Part shown: one piece after another, positions 53,466-61,011 of the stretch
Numbering within the stretch: position 1 is the first letter of the stretch
How the letters are laid out: each line of letters begins with the position of its first letter
Assembly (NCBI GenBank): GCA_009911035.1
Contig: QXWO01000031.1
Location: 1 to 64,000 of the forward strand
Direction: 5' to 3'
DNA length: 64,000 nt
Origin: Lachnospiraceae bacterium
Lineage (GTDB): Bacteria > Bacillota > Clostridia > Lachnospirales > Lachnospiraceae
Notes under the pieces: model-generated
What the model was told of the DNA's origin: nothing
The model's database searches: none
What the model saw: only the letters and a program-made list of their open reading frames with translations
Position numbers and translations under genes: made by a program

Positions 53466-55211
53466 CTAATACTCCAGATACGCGCCTTTCATGGGACTTG
53501 CCGCATGTTCGCTGAACAGGCGCAGCACCCCTTTCTTATACTTGGGCTCTCTGGGTTTCCAGTTCTTTTTTCTCTCCTCTAAAATCCGGTCGATTTCTTC
53601 CGCCGTCTTTCTCTCGCCACCGATCCCTATGATATTGAGTTTGCGCGCCATCACGTCAATTTCTATCAGATCGCCTTCTTCCACCAGCGCAATAGGGCCG
53701 CCGTCTACCGCTTCCGGGCTGCAATGGCCAATAACCGGTCCTGTCGAAGCCCCGGAGAAGCGCCCATCCGTAATCAGGGCAATGCTTCTGCCTAACTCCT
53801 TATCACTGCTGATTGCCTCGGATGTGTAGAACATCTCCGGCATGCCGCTTCCCTTAGGTCCCTCATAGCGGATGAAAACTGCGTCCCCCTTCTGGACCTT
53901 ATGGTTAAGGACAGCGTCCAGACATTCCTCCTCACTGTCAAAGGGTCTTGCCCGAAGCACTGCCTGGAACATTTCTTTTGGACATGCAGTGTGCTTGATG
54001 ACTGCTCCTTCCGGTGCAAGATTTCCCCGCAGAATGGCAATGCTGCCGTCTGTGCCGATGGCCTTGTCATAAGGACGGATGATATCCTCTCTGGTCAGCT
54101 TTACATTGTACCGCTTATTAAATTCCTCCAGCCATTTATTACATCTTTCATAAAAGCCATTCTTTTTTAATTCTTCCAGATTTTCTCCCAGCGTCCTGCC
54201 TGTGACGGTCATCACATCCAGATGCAGGTGCTCTTTGATCTCCTCCATGATGGCAGGAACGCCTCCTGCATAGTAGAAGCATTCCGCAGGCCACCTTCCT
54301 GCAGGCCGCACGTCCAGAAGATAACGGGCATTTCTGTGAATCCTGTCAAAGGTATCCCCTGTGATCTCTATCCCAAACTCATGGGCGATAGCGGGGATAT
54401 GCAGCAGGCAGTTGGTGCTGCCCGAAACCGCTGCGTGAACCAGAATGGCATTCTCAAAGCTGTCCATGGTGATTATGTCACCGGGACACATGCCCGGCGT
54501 CTGGGCCAGCTTTACTGCCTGCTCTCCGGCCTGCCTTGCATAAGTTAGAAGATCCGGGCTTTCCGCCGGCATCAGTGCGCTCCCGGGAAGGGCCAGCCCT
54601 AAAGCTTCCGCCATAATCTGCATGGTGGACGCAGTCCCTATAAAGGAACAGGCGCCGCACCCCGGACAGGCATTGCATTTAGCCCAGTTCAGCTTTTCCT
54701 CGTCAATCTCGCCTCTCTGGAATTTAGCGCTGTACATGCCAAGCTGTTCAAGAGTAAGCATCTCCGGCCCGGCATTCATGGTTCCCCCGGGAACCACCAC
54801 CGAAGGGACATTTGCCCTTGCCAGTCCCATAAGATTACCCGGCATCCCCTTGTCGCAGCTTGCCAGAAAAACGCCTCCGTCAAAGGGAGTTGCCCCGGCA
54901 TGGATCTCTATCATATTTGCAATCATTTCCCGGCTTGCAAGGCTGTAGTTGATGCCGTCCGTGCCCTGACTTTCCCCGTCACAGATATCGGTGCAGTAAT
55001 ACCTTGCCCCGCGGCCTCCTGCCTTTTCTATGCCTTTTTGCACTTCTTTTACAAGAATATCCAGATGGCCGCTTCCCGGATGACTGTCCCCAAAGGTACT
55101 CTCAATGATGATCTGAGGCTTTTCCAAGTCCTCCACAGTCCATCCTGTGCCAATGCGCAGAGGATCTAACTCTGGCGCAAGCTTACGCATCTGCTGACTT
55201 CTTAATTCCAT
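53466..55211 (-). CDS. IlvD/Edd-family sugar-acid dehydratase
   Basis: The 581-residue protein belongs to the IlvD/Edd family of Fe-S dehydratases. Cluster ligands are visible as Cys in YCTDICDGESQG, LASCDKGMPGN and GCGACSFIGTAST. The context with KDG kinase and KDPG aldolase indicates a hexonate such as gluconate, galactonate or a similar acid, giving KDG or its isomer, rather than branched-chain amino-acid synthesis. It differs from 6-phosphogluconate dehydratase (Edd) because the kinase acts after dehydration. GGAGGG precedes the ATG. A 155-base gap separates it from the permease gene. Confidence 0.9.
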   Translation of the reverse strand: MELRSQQMRKLAPELDPLRIGTGWTVEDLEKPQIIIESTFGDSHPGSGHLDILVKEVQKGIEKAGGRGARYYCTDICDGESQGTDGINYSLASREMIANMIEIHAGATPFDGGVFLASCDKGMPGNLMGLARANVPSVVVPGGTMNAGPEMLTLEQLGMYSAKFQRGEIDEEKLNWAKCNACPGCGACSFIGTASTMQIMAEALGLALPGSALMPAESPDLLTYARQAGEQAVKLAQTPGMCPGDIITMDSFENAILVHAAVSGSTNCLLHIPAIAHEFGIEITGDTFDRIHRNARYLLDVRPAGRWPAECFYYAGGVPAIMEEIKEHLHLDVMTVTGRTLGENLEELKKNGFYERCNKWLEEFNKRYNVKLTREDIIRPYDKAIGTDGSIAILRGNLAPEGAVIKHTACPKEMFQAVLRARPFDSEEECLDAVLNHKVQKGDAVFIRYEGPKGSGMPEMFYTSEAISSDKELGRSIALITDGRFSGASTGPVIGHCSPEAVDGGPIALVEEGDLIEIDVMARKLNIIGIGGERKTAEEIDRILEERKKNWKPREPKYKKGVLRLFSEHAASPMKGAYLEY

Positions 55212-55366
55212 TTTTAACCCTCCAGTCCTGTTCTGTCAATTCACAATTTATCTATTATCTGCAATATTTACAAAATCCGTTTCCATCCGCAAATTCATGG
55301 GAAATTCATCTTTTCCGCGGCTTTTGTCCGGTCCGTGAATCCGGGATCTAAGAAAATTGATTTTGG

Positions 55367-56725
55367 TCACGCAAAGAAGGAAATAATAAGCGCAACCACA
55401 AATCCTCCAACGCCTACCAAAGTTTCCATAATGGTCCATGTTTTCAAAGTAGTCTTTTCATCCATTCCAACCAGCGACTTCACCAGCCAGAAGCCGGAGT
55501 CGTTAAAGTGGGAACATACGGTAGCGCCTCCTGCTACTGCCGCCGTGGTGCAGGCAAGATATAAGGGAGACAGATCTGCAATGCCGGGCATCGCTGCAAT
55601 AATGCCTGCTGCCATGGTCATTGCCACAGTAGCGGAACCTACACAGATACGGACCAGCGCAGCTACCACAAATGCCACCACTACAATAGGAAGATTTGCA
55701 GAAGAAACTGCATTTCCGATGACATCCCCAAGCCCCGAATACTGAAGCATGTAGCGCAGGACACCGCCGCAGGCCGTAACCAGAAGGATAAGACCCGTAG
55801 GCTCTAAGGACTTGGTCATTACTTTTTCCAGTTCTTCCAGTGTATATCCATGCTTCATGCCAAGTACGAACATGGCAATCACGGTAGCAATCAAAAGAGC
55901 TACGAAAGGCTCCCCAAGAAAAGCAAATACCGGAGCTGCGCCGCTTAAGGCAGGAATGACGCCGGATACGGAGTCTAAAATAATCAGCACCAGCGGAATC
56001 AGAATGATTCCCACAATCGTCCAGAAACTGGGCAGTTTGGATTCGTCGTAATCCGCCTGGTTTGCCACATGCTCCGGAACCGGAATATTATATTTACTTC
56101 CGCAGATGGCCCCCCATATGGGACCTGCCACAACCATAGCCACAATACCGCAGCCGATACCAATCATGATCACCCAGCCAAGCTCTACCCCAAGCATGGT
56201 TGCCACTAAAACCGGACCGGGTGTGGGCGGAATATACGCATGGCCCACTGCAAGTCCTGCCAGAAGGGGAATGGCGTAAAACAGGGAAGAACGGTTGGTT
56301 CTCTTAGCCAGGGAGAAAGCCAGCGGTATCAGGATGATCAGCCCGGCATCAAAAAACACCGGCATGGCGATCACCAGACCTGTGATCCCAAGTGCCCAGG
56401 CCGCTTTCTTGTCCCCAAACCGTTTCACCATGGTGACCGCAAGGCTCTGGGCGCCTCCCGACGCTTCCAGGATCGCGCCGAACATGGAACCCAGTCCCAC
56501 CAGAAGCGCTATCCCTTTCAGCGTATTACCAATTCCATCATTTACAGCCGTTACAATATTTTCAAAAGGCATTCCTGCCAGCAGGCCAATGGAGATTGCT
56601 CCGATCAAAATAGAAACCATCGCCTGAATCTTAAATTTAATAATTAATACCAACAAAATAACAAGTCCCACCAATGCTGCTATCACAAGCCGGGTTGGAT
56701 TTAATTCCAGCACTTCACCAGCCAT
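55367..56725 (-). CDS. GntP-family gluconate-type permease
   Basis: The 452-residue membrane protein has about 12 hydrophobic segments and GntP-family features (PPTPGPVLVATMLGVELGW, VCSHFNDSGFWLVK, ALVRICVGSATVAM). GntP members are H+ symporters for gluconate and other sugar acids. It heads the operon permease-dehydratase-aldolase-kinase, with a promoter and operator-like palindromes upstream (56779-56850). The ATG is preceded by AGGAGGAAAAA. Confidence 0.92.
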   Translation of the reverse strand: MAGEVLELNPTRLVIAALVGLVILLVLIIKFKIQAMVSILIGAISIGLLAGMPFENIVTAVNDGIGNTLKGIALLVGLGSMFGAILEASGGAQSLAVTMVKRFGDKKAAWALGITGLVIAMPVFFDAGLIILIPLAFSLAKRTNRSSLFYAIPLLAGLAVGHAYIPPTPGPVLVATMLGVELGWVIMIGIGCGIVAMVVAGPIWGAICGSKYNIPVPEHVANQADYDESKLPSFWTIVGIILIPLVLIILDSVSGVIPALSGAAPVFAFLGEPFVALLIATVIAMFVLGMKHGYTLEELEKVMTKSLEPTGLILLVTACGGVLRYMLQYSGLGDVIGNAVSSANLPIVVVAFVVAALVRICVGSATVAMTMAAGIIAAMPGIADLSPLYLACTTAAVAGGATVCSHFNDSGFWLVKSLVGMDEKTTLKTWTIMETLVGVGGFVVALIISFFA

Positions 56726-56778
56726 AAGTTTTTCCTCCTTATTGATAATTGATAATTTTTATTTCCGCTTTTCTTTTC

Positions 56779-56850
56779 ACATCAGACGTCTTATGTTTTA
56801 CTAATTTCAATATACTATTCCTCCTATTTATTGTCAATACGTATGATGTT
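56779..56850 (-). promoter_or_regulatory. Promoter and operator-like sites of the sugar-acid operon
   Basis: The minus strand has TTGACA (56838-56833), an 18-base spacer and TATATT (56814-56809). Sites related to the palindrome ACATC-N-GATGT lie at 56779-56789 (downstream of -10) and 56840-56850 (upstream edge of -35). A third, perfect copy is at 56965-56975, near the end of the regulator gene. They are candidate sites of the FadR-type GntR regulator. Confidence 0.55.
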
Positions 56851-56877
56851 ATTTCCCTCTATTCTCTCTTTTGAATA

Positions 56878-56909
56878 AAAAAAGCGGAATTTTCCAGTTA
56901 AAATTCCAC
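56878..56909 (-). terminator. Terminator of the FadR-type regulator gene
   Basis: Stems GCGGAATTTT/AAAATTCCAC (one mismatch) are followed by six T on the minus strand (complement of 56878-56883). It separates the regulator from the permease promoter. Confidence 0.7.
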
Positions 56910-56984
56910 TTCTTTTGTCTATTTTATACAAATATTTTTCTGTTCTGTATTTTTGTTTTCTGACACATCTGATGTCCAGGCAAA

Positions 56985-57707
56985 TTATCTGTCGGTTTCC
57001 TTCTGCTCTTTTAACAGTTTCATGATCATCTGCCGGTTATACGTCAGATGCATCACCATGGCACATTTTGCACCTACCGCATCCCTCTCAAGAATGGCCT
57101 GTGTTACTGCCCGGTGGGATTCAATGGTTTCATTCATTAAGCTCCGGTGAGTAAGATTGGCAAAGGTGGTCACGGCAGAATTGATGACCGGGATCAGAAT
57201 TTCCACCACCCTGTTTTTACTGCATCTGGCAATGCAGGTATGGAATTCCACATCCTTCTTAATATGGTTTTTTCCTGCAAGATACAAATTCTCCACTTCA
57301 TCGCACAAAGTTTTGAGCTGCACCAGTTCCTCCGGCTCTGCATATTCGCAGGCAAGGACGGCAATCTCCGGCTCCAGCATCAGACGCACGTCAAAAAGTT
57401 CCAGCGCCAGTTTATATTTATCCTGGAATTTTGACAGGCCCAAGGGATCCTCCTCCAGCGTGCTGGTGCTCACCACAAAGGTGCCGGAACCTCTGCGCAC
57501 CTCCAAAATCCCCCTTGATACCAGCCCCTTTACCGCCTCCCGGACGGTGCTTCTGCCCACGCCGAACCGTTCTGCCAGCTCAAATTCATTTGGTATTTTT
57601 TCCCCTATCTCCACAGGCTCATTTAAAATATAGGAAAACAATGCATCTTCCACCTGGGAGCCAAGCAGTCCTTTGCCCATCTTTTCAAACTGATACATAA
57701 GCCACAC
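56985..57707 (-). CDS. GntR/FadR-family (FCD) regulator
   Basis: The 240-residue protein has the GntR winged helix (EIGEKIPNEFELAERFGVGRS region, TVREAVKGLVSRGILEVRRG) and a C-terminal FCD domain with metal-ligand-type Asp/His residues (DVEFHTCIARCS, THRSLMNETIESHRAV). FCD regulators bind sugar acids or other organic acids and are released from DNA. A GTG at 57707 with GGAG 4 bases upstream is used, or the ATG at 57698. It lies directly upstream of the gluconate-type permease operon, and its own promoter overlaps a palindrome, so it likely controls both. Confidence 0.9.
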   Translation of the reverse strand: MWLMYQFEKMGKGLLGSQVEDALFSYILNEPVEIGEKIPNEFELAERFGVGRSTVREAVKGLVSRGILEVRRGSGTFVVSTSTLEEDPLGLSKFQDKYKLALELFDVRLMLEPEIAVLACEYAEPEELVQLKTLCDEVENLYLAGKNHIKKDVEFHTCIARCSKNRVVEILIPVINSAVTTFANLTHRSLMNETIESHRAVTQAILERDAVGAKCAMVMHLTYNRQMIMKLLKEQKETDR

Positions 57708-57733
57708 TTTACTCCGTCAAACCATACTGTACA

Positions 57734-57772
57734 GGAAAAGGCAAGTATACTTGTCCTTTTCCCGGTTCACAA
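57734..57772 (-). promoter_or_regulatory. FadR-type regulator promoter with palindrome at -10
   Basis: The minus strand shows TTGTGA (57772-57767), 17 bases and TATACT (57749-57744). The -10 lies inside the perfect palindrome CAAGTATACTTG (57742-57753), itself within a longer inverted repeat (57734-57762). GTATAC-centred palindromes are typical FCD-GntR operators, so autorepression is likely. Confidence 0.55.
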
Positions 57773-57945
57773 CCATAATCATAAATCGGCTTCCCTGTTT
57801 TGTCAATCTGCGGGAGGCTTTTTCAAAAACCGGGAAATGTATAAGCGCCGGGACCTTAAGACCCATCCTATTTTTCCCTGACGCAGCCTGTCCTATTCCT
57901 GAATCCTTCCGCAAAATCATCTTCCTGACAGATGCAAAAACCGGA

Positions 57946-57974
57946 TTGAAAAAAAGGAAGGAAAATGCTATGAT
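57946..57974 (+). promoter_or_regulatory. Promoter of the solute-binding protein / chemoreceptor pair
   Basis: TTGAAA (57946-57951), a 17-base spacer and TATGAT (57969-57974) lie 34 bases before the ATG at 58008. Confidence 0.6.
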
Positions 57975-58007
57975 AATCAGCGAAAACTACAATCAATGGA
58001 GAGAGTC

Positions 58008-59252
58008 ATGAAAAAGAATATCAACTTATGTTTCCCGGCCCTTGCATTGGCCGTATTACTGTCCGGGTGTCAGGAAAAACCGGCTCCCCAGCCAGAAGAA
58101 CAAGCCCAGGCTCCTGCTTCCGATACAGTCAGTCTTACTGTCTGGGGCGCTGAGGAAGATGAAGAACTGCTCTGCCAGATTATTGACGGATTTCAGGAAG
58201 CGTACCGCGGTCAGGCAGATTTTGCAATTACCTTTATGCCCCAGAGTGAGAGCACCTGTACCAACGCACTGATGGAAGATCTGGAAAACGGGGCCGATGT
58301 CTTTGCGTTTGCGGACGACCAGTTAAATACACTGGTGGCTGCCGGGGCCTTAGAACCAGTGGCGAATCCGGAGAAGGTCAGGGAAGCAAACCTTGCGGAA
58401 GCAGTCCTTGCGGCTTCTGTAAACGATACCCTTTACGCCCTGCCCCTTACAGCGGATAACGGATATTTTCTTTATTATAATAAGGAGTTTTTTGGCAATG
58501 AGGATATAAAGTCCTTTGACCGTATGCTGGATATCGCCGCAGAGCAGGGGAAAAAAATCTCAATGGAATGGTCCTCTGGATGGTATGTCTATTCCCTGTT
58601 CGGCAATACCGGGCTTACTGTAGGGCTGAACGATGACGGCATTACAAATTACTGCACCTGGAATGCTGCCGACGGTGCAGTCAAAGGCACTGACGTGGCC
58701 CAGTCCATGCTTGCCATTGCCGCTCATCCGGGCTTTATCAGCACCGACGATGCTGGATTTCTGGCAGGCGTCAGAAACGGGACGATCATTGCAGGCATCA
58801 ACGGCGTATGGAATTCGGTAGCCGTGGAAGAATCCTGGGGCCGGAATTTCGGAGCATCGAAACTGCCCTCCTATGCCTGTGCCGGAAAGCAGATCCAGAT
58901 GGCTTCCTTCTCCGGCTATAAGCTCATCGGGGTAAACGCTTACTCTGCAAATGGAGAATGGGCTGCAAAGCTGGCTGAATGGATCACCAATGAGGATAAC
59001 CAAAAACTCCGCTTTCGGATGCGCGGCCAGGGACCGTCCAACAAAAATGCTGCGGCCTCGGACGAAGTCCAAAGCGCCCCTGCCATCGCCGCCCTGCTGG
59101 AACAGTCGGAATTTTCCTGCCTACAGCGCATAGGCGGAAATTTCTGGGATCCGGTTACGGCATTTGCCGGGGAGATTCTGGCGGGAAACCCCACAGGAAA
59201 AAGCCTCCAGGAACAACTCGATAAAATGGTTGAGGGGATCACCGCCCCATAA
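58008..59252 (+). CDS. Extracellular solute-binding lipoprotein (sugar-type)
   Basis: The ATG at 58008 is chosen since GGAGAG lies 4 bases upstream; an ATG at 57996 has no such site. The 414-residue protein has a lipoprotein signal (ALAVLLSGC) and a family-1 solute-binding fold: VSLTVWGAEEDEELL, ADVFAFADDQL, a central YFLYYNKEFF hinge region and GVWNSVAV. Family-1 proteins usually bind oligosaccharides and deliver them to an ABC permease. No permease or ATPase gene follows; instead a chemoreceptor starts 45 bases downstream on the same strand. It may thus present its ligand to the chemoreceptor. Confidence 0.88.
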   Translation: MKKNINLCFPALALAVLLSGCQEKPAPQPEEQAQAPASDTVSLTVWGAEEDEELLCQIIDGFQEAYRGQADFAITFMPQSESTCTNALMEDLENGADVFAFADDQLNTLVAAGALEPVANPEKVREANLAEAVLAASVNDTLYALPLTADNGYFLYYNKEFFGNEDIKSFDRMLDIAAEQGKKISMEWSSGWYVYSLFGNTGLTVGLNDDGITNYCTWNAADGAVKGTDVAQSMLAIAAHPGFISTDDAGFLAGVRNGTIIAGINGVWNSVAVEESWGRNFGASKLPSYACAGKQIQMASFSGYKLIGVNAYSANGEWAAKLAEWITNEDNQKLRFRMRGQGPSNKNAAASDEVQSAPAIAALLEQSEFSCLQRIGGNFWDPVTAFAGEILAGNPTGKSLQEQLDKMVEGITAP

Positions 59253-59296
59253 TAAACGGGAAACATCTATCAGACATAAAAGGAGTTCCAGTCATC

Positions 59297-60880
59297 ATGA
59301 AAAATATTAGTTTAAAACTTCGTTTGATCATACCGATTGCCCTTCTGGGAATTGTAGCGCTTTTGTCAAATGTCCTGTCTATTATCAACATCCGCAACGT
59401 AAATGCAAGCGCTGCCAACATCGCTGACAATTACATGGACAGTAAAAGCCGTCTGGCGGAAATCTGTCAGTCTTCCATGAACATACATAAAATGGCTCTA
59501 AGCCACATCGTAGCTACCGATTATAATACCATGATCACCCTTATCCAGCAGATCAAAGAAGAAGAAGCTTCTCTGGACAATCTGCTTGCAGAATATAAAT
59601 CCCACGTGATTTTGGATGATATGGCCCAGTATGAATCCCTTCTGTCCGATTATGCTTCCTTCAAACATGCGCTGGTTCATCTTGCCTGTGCCAGCGCCAG
59701 CCACAAGACCCAGTATGCTTATACCCTTGCCAACGGCGATGTGGCTTTTTACGCCGCCGCCATGGAGACAGATATCGATGCATTAAATGAATCTATCAGT
59801 AGACAGACCCTTCAGGCCAGATCACACCTGTCCTCCGTATACCTTTTATCCCTGGGGGCCGGCATAACTGCCATGGTTTTGTGTATCCTGCTGGTATTTG
59901 CAGATCTAAAGCTTATCACTGATTATGTAGTGATCCCCATAAAAAGCATTCTGAAAACCATCCGGGAAAGTTCGGGCCGCATCAACAGCATGACCGGGGA
60001 AGTATTAAAAAGGACCCATGCCTCCGGCAAAAGCGCTACCAGCCTGTCCAACCTTGCAGGCGGATTGTCAGCCACCATACAAAAGGTAGCCGGCAATGTA
60101 TCAGCCATCAATGACAATGCGGAAGATGTCCGCATGGATGTACACAATATGGCAGAAGAATGCGGCGCAATCACCGCTTATTCCGCCCAGATGAATACCC
60201 GGGCAGATGTCATGCAGCAGTCTGCCCGCAGCAGCGCCCAAATCACCAGTGCCAAGGCAGAACAAATTCTCCATTCCCTAAATGACGCTATTGAAAAGAG
60301 CAAAAGCGTTGACCAGATCCAGACCCTCACCGGGGAAATCCTTGCCATCGCCCAGCAGACCCAGCTCATTGCCCTGAACGCTTCTGTGGAAGCCGTCAAT
60401 GCCGGCGATGCGGGAAAAGGCTTTGCGGTGGTTGCCCGGGAAGTGCGTGATCTTTCCACATCAAGTCAGGAAACCGCAAACCGTATCCAGGCAGTCAACA
60501 ACGTGGTCACTGCCGCCGTTTACAACCTCTCCGAAAATGCCCAGCAGCTTATCGACTATATGAGCCAGTCTGTTCTTGCAGAGTTTGAGGCATTTGTAAA
60601 GTCCGGTACCCAGTATAAAGAAGATGCCGCCTATATCCGCCGGGCCATGGATGAATTCCATGAACGGACAAAGCGGCTGAATACTTCCATGTCCGGTATT
60701 GCCGAATCCATCAGCACCATCACGAAAGCCATAGACGAAGGCGCAGAAGGGATCACAGGCGTGGCCGGAAACACCAAAAATCTTGCCAATGACATGGAGG
60801 ATATCACCCGGCGCATGGGAACCAATCAGGAAGTGGTGGCCCAGCTTGAAAAAGAAACGGTTGTCTTTGACAATCTGTAA
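59297..60880 (+). CDS. Methyl-accepting chemotaxis protein with four-helix-bundle sensor
   Basis: The 527-residue receptor has a first membrane helix (11-33), a helical extracellular sensor of about 145 residues (4HB_MCP type), a second helix (about 180-200) and an unusual linker. The signalling domain tip contains IAQQTQLIALNASVEAVNAG and [20 protein letters not shown] precedes the ATG. It follows the solute-binding protein gene directly. A pairing of binding protein and receptor without permease suggests indirect sensing, as for maltose-binding protein with Tar; the pairing is seen, the mechanism is inferred. Confidence 0.92.
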   Translation: MKNISLKLRLIIPIALLGIVALLSNVLSIINIRNVNASAANIADNYMDSKSRLAEICQSSMNIHKMALSHIVATDYNTMITLIQQIKEEEASLDNLLAEYKSHVILDDMAQYESLLSDYASFKHALVHLACASASHKTQYAYTLANGDVAFYAAAMETDIDALNESISRQTLQARSHLSSVYLLSLGAGITAMVLCILLVFADLKLITDYVVIPIKSILKTIRESSGRINSMTGEVLKRTHASGKSATSLSNLAGGLSATIQKVAGNVSAINDNAEDVRMDVHNMAEECGAITAYSAQMNTRADVMQQSARSSAQITSAKAEQILHSLNDAIEKSKSVDQIQTLTGEILAIAQQTQLIALNASVEAVNAGDAGKGFAVVAREVRDLSTSSQETANRIQAVNNVVTAAVYNLSENAQQLIDYMSQSVLAEFEAFVKSGTQYKEDAAYIRRAMDEFHERTKRLNTSMSGIAESISTITKAIDEGAEGITGVAGNTKNLANDMEDITRRMGTNQEVVAQLEKETVVFDNL

Positions 60881-60900
60881 GATCCCGACATTCCTTCTTC

Positions 60901-60930
60901 CGCCGCAGGCCCTGACGCCTGCGGCGTTTG
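60901..60930 (+). terminator. Terminator of the solute-binding protein / chemoreceptor pair
   Basis: Ten-base stems CGCCGCAGGC/GCCTGCGGCG enclose a 6-base loop and are followed by TTTGTT, 20 bases after the chemoreceptor stop. Confidence 0.75.
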
Positions 60931-60940
60931 TTATAATAAA

Positions 60941-61011
60941 GCAAGCCGCAAAGTGCAAAGGCGTTGTTACTATAAGCTGGCCCGTAAAGTGCGGCAGCCT
61001 TTGTTACTTTA
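60941..61011. repeat. Imperfect tandem repeat of about 34 bases
   Basis: Two units (60941-60974 and 60976-61011) share the core AAAGTGC and a TTGTTACT-type end. The second unit covers the stop codon of the mannosidase gene. Confidence 0.4.
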
